This document shows positions 6,773 to 13,662 of a DNA stretch of 20,101 bases, in pieces (the first letter of the stretch is position 1; each line of letters starts with the position of its first letter). The DNA is taken from positions 1 to 20,101 of the IMG/VR virus record IMGVR_UViG_3300043436_000199; one strand, written 5' to 3'. The notes beneath the pieces are model-generated. The model was given only the letters and a program-made list of their open reading frames with translations, was not told the origin of the DNA and ran no database searches. A program made the position numbers and the translations under genes. The DNA is from a virus.

Positions 6773-7228
6773 TCACACCTCTTTTATAAAAGTTCGTTCC
6801 ATTGGCCTAAACCCGGCTCTAGAGTAAAGCCGCTCCATTTTGGAGGCTCTATCGTCTTCTAGGGCAATCATAAACAAAGCATTTGCGTTCTTTGCTTTGG
6901 CCCATTGTTCAATGTTTTTGAACATTTGTGAACCAGCTCCGCTCCCTCTTTCTGAGGGGTCAAGCCACCACCACAGCTCTTGAACCACCAACGATGAAGG
7001 GTTGAAGTACAAGGGGTAAGCGATTGCTCCACAGATTCCAACAATTTTCTTGTCAACTTCACAAACCCAAACCCCGACTGAATCGTTAGCTAACGATTGA
7101 AGGAAAAATTGTTTATAACCTGGTTTGTCGAAGGCGATAACACCATGCATTGGCGAAGCAGCATGAAACTTTGCTGCGGCTTCTGTGTAGCCATCAGCAT
7201 CACTTTCATTCGCTCGCCTAACGATCAT
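6773..7228 (-). CDS. GNAT-family N-acetyltransferase
   Basis: A 151-residue protein with the GNAT fold signature. The acetyl-CoA-binding motif A is W-W-W-L-D-P-S-x-R-G-S-G-A-G-S (about residues 86-100), with the pyrophosphate loop R94-G-S-G-A-G99. A preceding strand (I-V-G-I-C-G-A-I) and a C-terminal L-Y-x-x-x-G-F-R-P (134-142) complete the usual order. GNAT enzymes move acetyl from acetyl-CoA to an amine; the substrate here is unknown. It is tightly coupled on both sides: ATGA overlap with the gene before, and one base before the ejection gene. It is therefore made with late virion proteins, so a virion protein or a host protein late in infection are both possible targets. The length is normal and nothing is truncated. 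Confidence 0.85.
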   Translation of the reverse strand: MIVRRANESDADGYTEAAAKFHAASPMHGVIAFDKPGYKQFFLQSLANDSVGVWVCEVDKKIVGICGAIAYPLYFNPSSLVVQELWWWLDPSERGSGAGSQMFKNIEQWAKAKNANALFMIALEDDRASKMERLYSRAGFRPMERTFIKEV

Positions 7229-7560
7229 GTGATCTCCCGCCCACTGGCCCGAATGTTGATAGCAGAAGCGGTGCCCGCAATCGTTGAAATAAATCCGCTA
7301 GGGGCAAGCACTTGACCAACTAGCTCTGGAAAGGTGTAAACCTCCGAAGCCTGCAAGGTCTTGGACTTGGTGATCAAGTTCTGATTCCCAGCCGTGTCTG
7401 CACTTGTGACCAAGTTTACAGAAATTGTCGCCGCCGTGGCGCTGTAATTGGTGGCCGTAAACTTGTCAATGATTGTTGTGACACCGGTTGCGGTGTATTG
7501 CGTAGTCTGAGAGTTTTCAGCCGTCTTGGCGGGAATGAGAACTTTTACAGTGACGGTCAT
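7225..7560 (-). CDS. Small beta-sandwich virion-type protein, 111 aa
   Basis: A 111-residue protein of predicted beta strands with no Cys, Trp or membrane segment. It follows a pattern often seen in phage structural operons: a strand ending in Y-T-A-T-G-V-T-T-I-I-D-K (about 22-33), a central T-N-Y-S-A-T-A-A-T-I-S-V-N-L-V (37-51), an E-V-Y-x-F-P-E-L (72-79) and a final A-S-G-R-E-I (105-110). Function is unknown; it may decorate the tail or bind a neighbouring protein. It overlaps the previous stop by one base (TAATG) after a GGGG site and is followed by the GNAT gene with ATGA. Its position roughly matches P22 gene 14, but no sequence relation is claimed. Confidence 0.65.
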   Translation of the reverse strand: MTVTVKVLIPAKTAENSQTTQYTATGVTTIIDKFTATNYSATAATISVNLVTSADTAGNQNLITKSKTLQASEVYTFPELVGQVLAPSGFISTIAGTASAINIRASGREIT

Positions 7561-8330
7561 TACTGAACCCCTTCAATGTTGTTGGTTACGGTCACAATGA
7601 TTGACGGAATTGCCGGGTAAAAAGCAGAGGCTGGGAAATTTTTCAATTCCACGGTTGTGTCATCCACTGCAAATTTAAATTCCACATAATCACCGGCGGC
7701 CAACTCAAGAAAAAAACAAGCGGCAGAAAAAATTTCCGCGTTGTTGCCTTGAATTCTCATTTGACTAGCACTGTTTGGGACATCTGTTCCATTTACGCTA
7801 GGCCATATCCAAAACGCCCCAACACCGCCAGCAGTTTTATCAATCTGAATACTAAATATAAAATTATAAATTGCTTCTTCATCTACATAAATTCTAGATG
7901 AAGGCGAGCCCAAATAAACACCATTACTAACATCTGTTGTGTTGTAAGTAATGGCGTAAGCGGTGTTAATTACAGCAGCAGTTTGTGTCGTTGTGTCAAA
8001 AAATTGACCATAACGCGATCTTTTAAAATGTCTAGGTGGAGGGTTCATTTGCAACCCTTCCACTTGTTTTTCTAATTCTGCAATTTGCGATTGCAACTCT
8101 TGAATTGGTTTTGTTTCTACAAATTCAGAGAGCTTCTGTAAAGCAGAATCATAAGACGCCAATAATGAATTAACGTCTGACCCTTTGTTCCAATCTTCGC
8201 TAGACTGCGCAATTGAAAATAAAGACAAAAAAAACAAGTACCAAGCACGATCAATCAGCCCGGTTCTTTGGTCAATGAACGGCACTCTCGGCGGAGTGAT
8301 CGGGGTGGGAGTTGCAATTGGACTAGGCAT
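7560..8330 (-). CDS. Tail needle/knob-like protein with C1q/TNF-like domain
   Basis: The 256-residue protein follows the gp10-like gene, where P22 encodes its tail needle (gp26). The N-terminus is Pro-rich and then has P-F-I-D-x-x-T-G-x-I-x-x-x-W-Y-x-F-F (residues 17-34), a motif seen at the start of many phage adhesion or needle proteins. A short heptad-rich coiled coil covers about 53-95. The C-terminal domain (107-250) runs from Y-G-Q-F-F-D to P-S-I-I-V-T-V and has the strand and Trp/Phe pattern of C1q/TNF-like jelly rolls. I start at ATG 8330, overlapping the gp10-like stop by eight bases; the frame is open upstream to 8363 but without a ribosome site. A needle with such a short coiled coil would be unusual; a fibre is the alternative. 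Confidence 0.6.
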   Translation of the reverse strand: MPSPIATPTPITPPRVPFIDQRTGLIDRAWYLFFLSLFSIAQSSEDWNKGSDVNSLLASYDSALQKLSEFVETKPIQELQSQIAELEKQVEGLQMNPPPRHFKRSRYGQFFDTTTQTAAVINTAYAITYNTTDVSNGVYLGSPSSRIYVDEEAIYNFIFSIQIDKTAGGVGAFWIWPSVNGTDVPNSASQMRIQGNNAEIFSAACFFLELAAGDYVEFKFAVDDTTVELKNFPASAFYPAIPSIIVTVTNNIEGVQ

Positions 8331-9762
8331 TTGTTCCGCTGAGTAACAATTCAGCCCCAACAATAGCGGTTTTGACAGGATCAGTCATAGACAACTCGTA
8401 AACACGATCTCTGATTTTTAAAGTCATTCCAAGGCGTCTAAAGAACACTCTTTTATAGTGCTCTCCGATCTTTCCTATGGGTGCCGTGTGATAGTTTGAC
8501 CAAGTGTGCCCGCCGTCATCCGACCATCGCAACATCACTTCTGGGTCACTTCCTTGGCCTAAATTTAAACCAACCCCAGACTCTAGATCTATCTGAAGTG
8601 AATGCTGGGCCGTACGGCGCAGGTTGTTTTGGCCCGTTGGGAGTGCTCTCCAGCTACGAAGCCATTTTTGAATCTGACCATCATCAGCGTAAGTGTTCAA
8701 GTCAAAGGCGTGAATTTTCCCGTTTTCGTAATCTCCGACAACAATTTTATTGTTGAACGCCATCTGACAATTGCTTCGATGCCTAGTAAATAAGCCGTTA
8801 TTCCAGCCGGCTCTTTCGTGCCATGACCCGGTTGCCACATCGTAAACCCAAGTCGTGTTTGCACTTGGGAAGATCAAAACATAAAAGCTGTGCCCGTCTT
8901 GCTGATAGGTGTAGGCTAGTGCGTCAGACAGATTTCCATATTGTTGAATTTGCCATTCAATGGCATGAGTCGAAATACGCTGTCCCGTGTATCCATTGGC
9001 TCGATAAACAATGCCCTGCCCACGAGCATCAGCACCTAGCCAAAAAACGCCATTATCAATTTTTGCAATCGTATAGGCAGAGATGCACCCAATTTCATTG
9101 AATGCGCCTTGGATTCTTTGAAGTGGAAAGTCTGTCGCGCCTGAGTCATACCAGACTTCAACGCTATTGGTTCCAAAAACCCAAACCTCTCGATGGTCGA
9201 CAATTAAGCCAACAACGCCATCAGGTGATCCTTCGGCGCTAGCAAAATCAAGAGCATCAATAGATGTGCCGTCGAGGAGACTTGTGACCCATATCCTTTG
9301 GCTATTTGGCTCGTTAAACACAAAATAACCGTCCAAATACCCAACAGTTCCCGCACCAGGGAAGTCAGGATCTGTGATTTGTAAGAAAACATTAGTAGTG
9401 TTGTTGTAAATGTAGCTGGGGCCATTACAGGCTATGAACAATTGAGTCCCATTGTCCGCCATGCTGACAGGCCCAGTGCCGCTTACATTTCCAATGAGTG
9501 TCGCGGAATAACTTGTATTGATCTTGTAAAGCTTTGTGCCAGACACTACAAACGCAACAGTCTTGTCAGATGAGAACGCCCACAGCCCACGTATGGGGCC
9601 ATCCCCGATAGTCGCCAGATTGAGCAGTCCAGGGCATCTTTGAAGATAAGCTGGCTCCTTGCCCCCTTCTGGCACAACCTCTGGGAACAAATTGACCATT
9701 CGAGCATCCGCAGCATTGACGCTGCGAGCCACGTAGCTTGAGCCAAGAATTGGCGTTTTCAT
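8323..9762 (-). CDS. Packaged-DNA stabilisation / tail hub protein, P22 gp10-like
   Basis: A 479-residue beta-rich protein of the P22 gp10 family, close to the family's usual length. It begins K-T-P-I-L-G-S-S-Y-x-x-R-S-x-N-A-A-D, then N-L-F-P-E (about residues 25-29) and a C-P-G-L block, all typical of the N-terminal end. Repeated strand units with Gly/Asp turns (60-370) suggest a propeller-like fold, including a W-Y-D-S-G motif. Gp10 binds the gp4-like ring under the portal and holds packaged DNA in place; this is family knowledge. The start is ATG 9762, forming a TGATG junction with the gp4-like stop. A TTG three bases earlier is in frame but unlikely. Confidence 0.85.
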   Translation of the reverse strand: MKTPILGSSYVARSVNAADARMVNLFPEVVPEGGKEPAYLQRCPGLLNLATIGDGPIRGLWAFSSDKTVAFVVSGTKLYKINTSYSATLIGNVSGTGPVSMADNGTQLFIACNGPSYIYNNTTNVFLQITDPDFPGAGTVGYLDGYFVFNEPNSQRIWVTSLLDGTSIDALDFASAEGSPDGVVGLIVDHREVWVFGTNSVEVWYDSGATDFPLQRIQGAFNEIGCISAYTIAKIDNGVFWLGADARGQGIVYRANGYTGQRISTHAIEWQIQQYGNLSDALAYTYQQDGHSFYVLIFPSANTTWVYDVATGSWHERAGWNNGLFTRHRSNCQMAFNNKIVVGDYENGKIHAFDLNTYADDGQIQKWLRSWRALPTGQNNLRRTAQHSLQIDLESGVGLNLGQGSDPEVMLRWSDDGGHTWSNYHTAPIGKIGEHYKRVFFRRLGMTLKIRDRVYELSMTDPVKTAIVGAELLLSGTNA

Positions 9763-10472
9763 CAATAGTTCCCGGCGTACACGTTGAACCGCTGACGAGT
9801 GGCAACCAGAGAATACGGCAAGCTCATAATGTCATCAGGATTGTTGACGCGCTTGAGGTTCCGTTTGGATGCCATAGCGATACGTTGAACCGTTGGGGAT
9901 GGCTCAACCCCAAACTCTGGAGCCATTTCAGCCGCCAAGTTGTATTTCAAGGCTCGAAGGTAACCGGGCGGAAGATAGAGATTGGTTGCAAGGTTGGCCG
10001 GCTGGGAAATTTCCTGAACCGAAACAAAATGCCACTCTAGCGCCCGAGTTGGGCGCGGATAGATGGTCATGGTGATGTCTGGGAAGGTCATGTTCACCCA
10101 CATCACTTGTGGGTAAGTAGACGTGACGGTTTTAACCGCAATCCCGTTGTACTGCTGTTGATTGATCAACTTGACCCCAAACGAAACATTCGTTGTCGGG
10201 TCTCTAAAGTAGGTTGAATCATCAATCAACACAGGCCGATTGCCAACAAAGTCCCCCGTAGGGCCTAACGTGCGGGTGATGGTGTCGGTGGGCCAAGTAA
10301 AAACCTGATCCTGGGTGCTGTAAACCGAAAGACGCTCAATGCTCCACGAATCAATCATTTGATTCAAAGCGGAGAGAGCGTCTTGAGATACTTCAGCAGA
10401 AGGCGTTTCGCCCTCTGCAAGCATTCCGATCAGCCTGAGTGCTGAATTGATGAGGTCACCGGCGGTTGCCAT
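9762..10472 (-). CDS. Tail accessory / head completion protein, P22 gp4-like
   Basis: The 236-residue protein opens with the P22 gp4 family signature: T-A-G-D-L-I-N-S-A-L-R-L-I-G (2-15), then a helix ending N-Q-M-I-D-S-W (37-43) and a strand Q-V-F-T-W-P. In P22, twelve copies attach to the portal after packaging and start closure of the channel; that is family knowledge. This protein is longer than P22 gp4 (166 residues); the extra length is C-terminal. I see no glycosidase motif there. The start ATG 10472 lies 43 bp inside the preceding gene, with AAGGA just upstream, so the two are probably coupled. The gp10-like gene follows by TGATG. Confidence 0.85.
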   Translation of the reverse strand: MATAGDLINSALRLIGMLAEGETPSAEVSQDALSALNQMIDSWSIERLSVYSTQDQVFTWPTDTITRTLGPTGDFVGNRPVLIDDSTYFRDPTTNVSFGVKLINQQQYNGIAVKTVTSTYPQVMWVNMTFPDITMTIYPRPTRALEWHFVSVQEISQPANLATNLYLPPGYLRALKYNLAAEMAPEFGVEPSPTVQRIAMASKRNLKRVNNPDDIMSLPYSLVATRQRFNVYAGNY

Positions 10473-10660
10473 GCTTCGTGTTCCTTCCTGGGAGGTCTAC
10501 CACGGCGTTTGATCTCCAAGGCGTTTGCCGGAGCCGCATCATCTGAGGGTTGCGTTTTTGGATTATATCGCACCCATCCGTTTTGCTCGTCGTATTCGGC
10601 CTCTAGTTCCATTGTGGCAATTTTTGTCCCATGCCGGGGGTGTTTTAGATAGATGTTCAC
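10430..10660 (-). CDS. Small protein with C-terminal AT-hook-like motif, 76 aa
   Basis: The 76-residue protein begins with a K-H-P-x-H-G-T-K block and an acidic E-L-E-A-E-Y-D-E-Q-N-G-W-V segment (about 7-30). It ends in a disordered basic tail carrying K-R-R-G-R-P-P-R-K (51-59), whose R-G-R-P core is that of an AT-hook that reads the minor groove of AT-rich DNA. Start is GTG 10660, overlapping the methyltransferase stop as GTGA, with GGGA upstream. Small proteins with a Gly-Arg-Pro basic tail often precede gp4-like genes in podovirus operons (memory); their job is unknown. It might contact packaged DNA or the portal. The last 43 bp overlap the gp4-like gene. Confidence 0.65.
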   Translation of the reverse strand: MNIYLKHPRHGTKIATMELEAEYDEQNGWVRYNPKTQPSDDAAPANALEIKRRGRPPRKEHEAWQPPVTSSIQHSG

Positions 10661-11151
10661 TTGATCCCAACTCCCATCAAGTTATTGAACATCATGCGTT
10701 TTGTGTGAACTTCGCTAAAGATGCTCAGGCTATCAGCCAAAGTTTTGGATACAAAACCGCAATGATGAGCCATGTAAGGATTGTCCTCAATCATAGACCG
10801 CATTCCATACATGAGATCCAAGCCAGTGATAGGGCCTGCTGGAGATACGTACAGAACTTCCTCTGTAGCTTCCGCGTCTTCAAGATCTGGCACGATGATG
10901 ATTGCCTTGCCGCCAGTCTTTAGCACTCGGTGAAATTCAGCAATGACTTTGTGAACTTCGTGCGGATAGACATGCTCAAGAACATGGCTGCAATACACCA
11001 TGTCAAACTCGCCAATATCGCCCAAGTCTGTGACACTGGCAACAATATCCGGCTCACACCCTGGGTTGGCGTCAAGGCGGACTTCTTGACAGGATGGAAA
11101 CCACTCTGGGAGTGGTTCCCGTCCACATCCGGCGTGTAGCACGCGGATCAA
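10657..11151 (-). CDS. SAM-dependent class I methyltransferase
   Basis: A 164-residue Rossmann-fold methyltransferase. Motif I is V-L-H-A-G-C-G-R-E-P-L-P (residues 4-15), which holds the SAM glycine loop. The acidic residue after strand 2 is in L-D-A-N-P (about 26-30), and the D-M-V-Y-C-S-H-V-L-E-H block (50-60) is the family's motif after strand 4, followed by L-K-T-G-G. The target methyl acceptor cannot be told. Start: TTG 11151 is preferred, because GGAAGGG ends six bases before it and the TTG overlaps the previous stop as TTGA. An in-frame GTG at 11166 is possible but would lie on top of that site. It is coupled to fibre-like protein B and then, by GTGA, to the AT-hook gene. The length is short for the family but all core motifs are present. 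Confidence 0.8.
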   Translation of the reverse strand: MIRVLHAGCGREPLPEWFPSCQEVRLDANPGCEPDIVASVTDLGDIGEFDMVYCSHVLEHVYPHEVHKVIAEFHRVLKTGGKAIIIVPDLEDAEATEEVLYVSPAGPITGLDLMYGMRSMIEDNPYMAHHCGFVSKTLADSLSIFSEVHTKRMMFNNLMGVGIK

Positions 11152-11390
11152 GCCGAACCCTTCCACAGGCCCAGAGCTGAAAGCGTGTTCATGATTTCTT
11201 GAACAGCCGCCAACTGAGTAGCGCCAAACGATGCCGAAGTGGCAAGGTTAGACGTAGCTTGCACGCTGGAAGCGCGTTGAGTAACAGGCGTTTTGCCGTA
11301 GAAGCCAACAGTACCGTCAGACTTGCCGATAACAGCTCCGTCCAGTTGTTGGTCTTCGTAAGCAACGCCAATCGCTTTGGTATTAGGCAT
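11148..11390 (-). CDS. Fibre/decoration-like protein B, 80 aa, paralogue of protein A
   Basis: An 80-residue protein whose residues 28-76 are a near copy of the C-terminal half of the protein at 12081-12389; by eye about 41 of 49 aligned positions are identical. The shared module starts V-G-F-Y-G-K-T-P-V, passes A-T-S-A-S-F-G-A-T-Q-L and ends Q-E-I-x-N-T-L-x-x-L-G-x-W. The G-F-x-G-x-x-P-V motif followed by a short helix is common at the C-terminus of phage head-fibre or decoration proteins (memory). The N-terminal 27 residues differ from protein A and are short. GAGGGA lies nine bases before ATG 11390. It follows the glycosyltransferase by three bases and is coupled to the methyltransferase. 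Its role is inferred. Confidence 0.7.
   Translation of the reverse strand: MPNTKAIGVAYEDQQLDGAVIGKSDGTVGFYGKTPVTQRASSVQATSNLATSASFGATQLAAVQEIMNTLSALGLWKGSA
11149..11164 (-). promoter_or_regulatory. Shine-Dalgarno deciding the methyltransferase start
   Basis: GGAAGGG (11164-11158 on the minus strand) is followed by six bases and TTG (11151-11149). The site lies in the last codons of fibre-like protein B, so translation of the methyltransferase is probably coupled to it. Confidence 0.6.
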
Positions 11391-11393
11391 TTC

Positions 11394-12074
11394 TTATCCC
11401 TCGTAAAGGTCACCACCGGGCTGACGCCTCAGGAAATTGTGGAAATTTCCTTTGTACTCTTGCTCAGTGGTGTGATGTGATATGTCCAGGTCAGGAATCA
11501 ATACGATCTCGCCGCCGCATTCCCGCCAGTTGCGGCAGAACGCATAGTCTTCACCGTACCAAGTTCCTTTGTGAGCGCCATGATTGAACAGATCCACATA
11601 GGGATGATATTTCTCCCCGTAGATCAATTCAGGGTAGGCGGTCATGAACTTATTGACCGCCTCCTTCGTCACCTTCAAAAACCCCGCTGGGGCTGAATGC
11701 GCCAACAGGTTGCCATCGGCTCTGACCAGTGGGGTGCCATCCGTGTTAGATAGCACCGCCCCCATGTATTCCTCTTGGTCCTTCTTAAACCGATAGGTTC
11801 CGCAGACAACATCGCCTTTGGTTTCAATCAGTGTCAAAAGGTCTTGAGGCTTCCATGAAACATCATGGTCAATGAACACAATGGCATCTGCCTTTGCATC
11901 CAAAGCCTTCCTAAGCATGGTTGACCGAGCGTGTGAAATGTACGGACAACCAATTTCAGAAACCATTCCCTCCTCCCATCCCGCCGATTGAATCAACGGA
12001 ATAGAAGCAGCAAGGCTATCAAGCGTCGCCTGATAGGGCTTTTTTAACGTCGGGATGCAGAAGATGACTTTCAT
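11394..12074 (-). CDS. Glycosyltransferase, GT-A fold
   Basis: A 226-residue soluble GT-A-type glycosyltransferase. The N-terminal strand V-I-F-C-I-P-T leads the nucleotide-binding half. A S-H-A-R-S helix (47-51) is followed by V-F-I-D-H-D (66-71), the D-x-D-type metal and sugar-nucleotide site at Asp69/Asp71. The acceptor half has Y-G-E-D-Y-A-F-C (173-180), where Glu/Asp would be the catalytic pair, and a distal I-S-H-H (198-201). No membrane helix or signal is present. The donor and acceptor are unknown. The enzyme lies between two paralogous fibre-like genes just after coat, so a virion protein is a plausible acceptor; DNA bases or host polysaccharide are alternatives. The start ATG 12074 has no clear Shine-Dalgarno. 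Confidence 0.82.
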   Translation of the reverse strand: MKVIFCIPTLKKPYQATLDSLAASIPLIQSAGWEEGMVSEIGCPYISHARSTMLRKALDAKADAIVFIDHDVSWKPQDLLTLIETKGDVVCGTYRFKKDQEEYMGAVLSNTDGTPLVRADGNLLAHSAPAGFLKVTKEAVNKFMTAYPELIYGEKYHPYVDLFNHGAHKGTWYGEDYAFCRNWRECGGEIVLIPDLDISHHTTEQEYKGNFHNFLRRQPGGDLYEG

Positions 12075-12080
12075 GCGCTA

Positions 12081-12389
12081 TTAGGCCGTAGCCCAAACAC
12101 CCAGGCCAATCAGCGTGTTTTGAATTTCTTGCAGAGCAGCCAGTTGGGTTGCGCCGAAAGAAGCCGAGGTGGCCAGGGCTGAGGTGGCGTGAACAGCAGA
12201 GCTGTAAGCACGTTGAACCACGGGGGTCTTGCCATAAAAGCCGACTTTGGACGTTGCAGCATTGCCAACAGTCACGCCGCCAGTGCCAGAACCAAGAGCA
12301 ACAGCTTGACCAGACGCGCCAACATTCAGGGTTTCATTGACGTTGCCATCACCGGCTTGATAGCCATCACCAACTTTAGGAAGTGCCAT
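12081..12389 (-). CDS. Fibre/decoration-like protein A, 102 aa
   Basis: The gene immediately after coat gives a 102-residue Gly/Ala/Thr/Val-rich protein. Residues 1-48 are a repetitive beta-type region (G-D-G-N-V-N-E-T-L-N-V-G, then G-S-G-T-G-G-V-T-V-G-N-A) typical of beta-solenoid fibres. Residues 49-99 are the module shared with protein B, ending in an amphipathic helix that could trimerise. Strong site AAAGGA lies nine bases before ATG 12389. The position after the coat gene matches decoration or head-fibre proteins in other phages. It has many Ser and Thr residues, which could serve as O-glycosylation sites, but that is inference. No enzyme motif is present. Confidence 0.68.
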   Translation of the reverse strand: MALPKVGDGYQAGDGNVNETLNVGASGQAVALGSGTGGVTVGNAATSKVGFYGKTPVVQRAYSSAVHATSALATSASFGATQLAALQEIQNTLIGLGVWATA

Positions 12390-12415
12390 TTCAAATTCCT
12401 TTCAAATATTTAAGG

Positions 12416-12433
12416 AGGGAGCCGAAGCCCCCT
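12416..12433 (-). terminator. cUUCGg-capped hairpin after the coat gene
   Basis: In the late transcript AGGGGGC (12433-12427) pairs with GCTCCCT (12422-12416), seven pairs with one G-U, closed by the very stable C(UUCG)G tetraloop. It lies eight bases past the coat stop codon. The bases after it are CCTTAAATATTTG, so there is no U-run, and strong intrinsic termination is doubtful. It more likely acts as a partial terminator or as a 3' stabiliser giving the coat message higher abundance than the genes downstream. Confidence 0.6.
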
Positions 12434-12440
12434 AGGTTCA

Positions 12441-13643
12441 TCAGCCCCAGATACGGCAAGCCATTTGCGGACGAATCACGCTGTAACCATACAGCACGTC
12501 AATCCGGCAAGGCATACGGTCGTTGTTGATGTCGTACTGACGAACAACGCGCAGGCTGATGCCGTTATGGACAGCACGAGAAGCCATATCAACGCCTTGG
12601 GGCAGCAGCAAGTCAGCCGTGGCAAACGTGATGGCGTCTTTGTGATACACCAAGTTTTGAGCGTACTGGCTAGCAGCAGAACCCAGCATCGTGATGTCTG
12701 CATCATTGGCCGGGAATCCCGTCACGGTGGCAAGAGCGTGAGCCGAGGTGTACAGGGCGGGATAGAACTTCAGGGTGCCGCTGGAAGAAGCGGTCAGGTC
12801 TTCAGTCACCGTGAATTGCTGCAAAGAGCCAGTGGACTCACGGGTTTGAGGATTGACGGCATACACACCCTCAATGGTGAACACGTCGCCGACCTTCCAG
12901 GTCTTGCCGGAGCCGGTGAAAGTGATGTTCAGTTGAGAAGTGCCTTGGGTCGTGGTCGTGCCATCAACTTCAATGGTCGTGCCCCAATCGCCGGTCGTGT
13001 GCTGCTTGATCGACTGAGACATATTGATCTCGTCAAAACCAAGAATGCCGGTGCCCATCATGCCATTCTTAAATTGCTTCGAAATGGTGTCGGTGGGATT
13101 AAAGAGACCTTTCATACCTTCCACCAAACCGGCGTTAGCGGCAGGGTTGACGGTGGCATAACGGGGGCTCATCACGGCGGCGTTTTCGTTCAGCTTCTGT
13201 TGAGCTTGCAACAGAACCAACGAGGTGCCAGGAGTGGTGCCAGGGGTACCAACGCTGTTGCCAATGCTCTTGTAAGCGTTTGCAACGTCAGCATCAATCG
13301 AGGCTGCAAGTTGGCTGATACGAGGCTTCAGAACGCGGTCTGCGAAGTCGTCCAACTGCATGGTCAGTTCGGCGGAGGTGAAATTCACGCCGATATGCTT
13401 TTGGTTGGAAACAGACAAAGTGGTGAATTGTTCGTTGTCGTCCTGAACTTGCAGGGCGGCACCGTCGGTCACCAAAGCGCGATCAGGCAGTCGGATGCGC
13501 AAGGTAGAGCCGATCTTTGCGCCTTCAACAGCGAAAGAGTCGTCATACTGGCGGTTGACGTTACGGGTGAGCACCAAGTTGTTCTCGAGGATCTCGAGAG
13601 CCTTCCGGGTGATCATGTCAATGGTTAACAGGCTATTTGCCAT
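12441..13643 (-). CDS. Major capsid (coat) protein, P22 gp5-like
   Basis: A 400-residue HK97-fold coat protein of the P22 family (P22 gp5 is 430). The N-terminus has M-I-T-R-K-A-L-E-I-L-E-N and then N-R-Q-Y-D-D-S-F, the typical helix and loop. The L-R-I-R-L-P and F-T-S-A-E-L-T blocks follow. Residues about 215-330 are strand-rich (G-D-V-F-T-I-E-G-V, F-T-V-T-E-D) and correspond to the insertion domain that stabilises P22 capsomers. The C-terminus ends R-I-D-V-L-Y-G-Y-S-V-I-R-P. AAGGA lies nine bases before ATG 13643. From codon 6 to near the end it uses no TTA, CTA or TCA codon, in line with very high expression. It follows scaffold by 19 bp. Confidence 0.93.
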   Translation of the reverse strand: MANSLLTIDMITRKALEILENNLVLTRNVNRQYDDSFAVEGAKIGSTLRIRLPDRALVTDGAALQVQDDNEQFTTLSVSNQKHIGVNFTSAELTMQLDDFADRVLKPRISQLAASIDADVANAYKSIGNSVGTPGTTPGTSLVLLQAQQKLNENAAVMSPRYATVNPAANAGLVEGMKGLFNPTDTISKQFKNGMMGTGILGFDEINMSQSIKQHTTGDWGTTIEVDGTTTTQGTSQLNITFTGSGKTWKVGDVFTIEGVYAVNPQTRESTGSLQQFTVTEDLTASSSGTLKFYPALYTSAHALATVTGFPANDADITMLGSAASQYAQNLVYHKDAITFATADLLLPQGVDMASRAVHNGISLRVVRQYDINNDRMPCRIDVLYGYSVIRPQMACRIWG

Positions 13644-13662
13644 GATTGAGTCCTTATAAAAA

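Noticed and set aside
8331-8363. N-terminal extension of the needle-like protein
   Set aside because: It lies within gp10-like coding sequence in another frame, and ATG 8330 gives a normal short overlap.
9763-9765. TTG start for the gp10-like gene
   Set aside because: The adjacent ATG at 9762 forms a usual TGATG junction.
12465-13628. A 387-codon open frame on the plus strand opposite coat
   Set aside because: It is in exact codon register with coat and is explained by coat's lack of TTA, CTA and TCA codons; its residues resemble no family.
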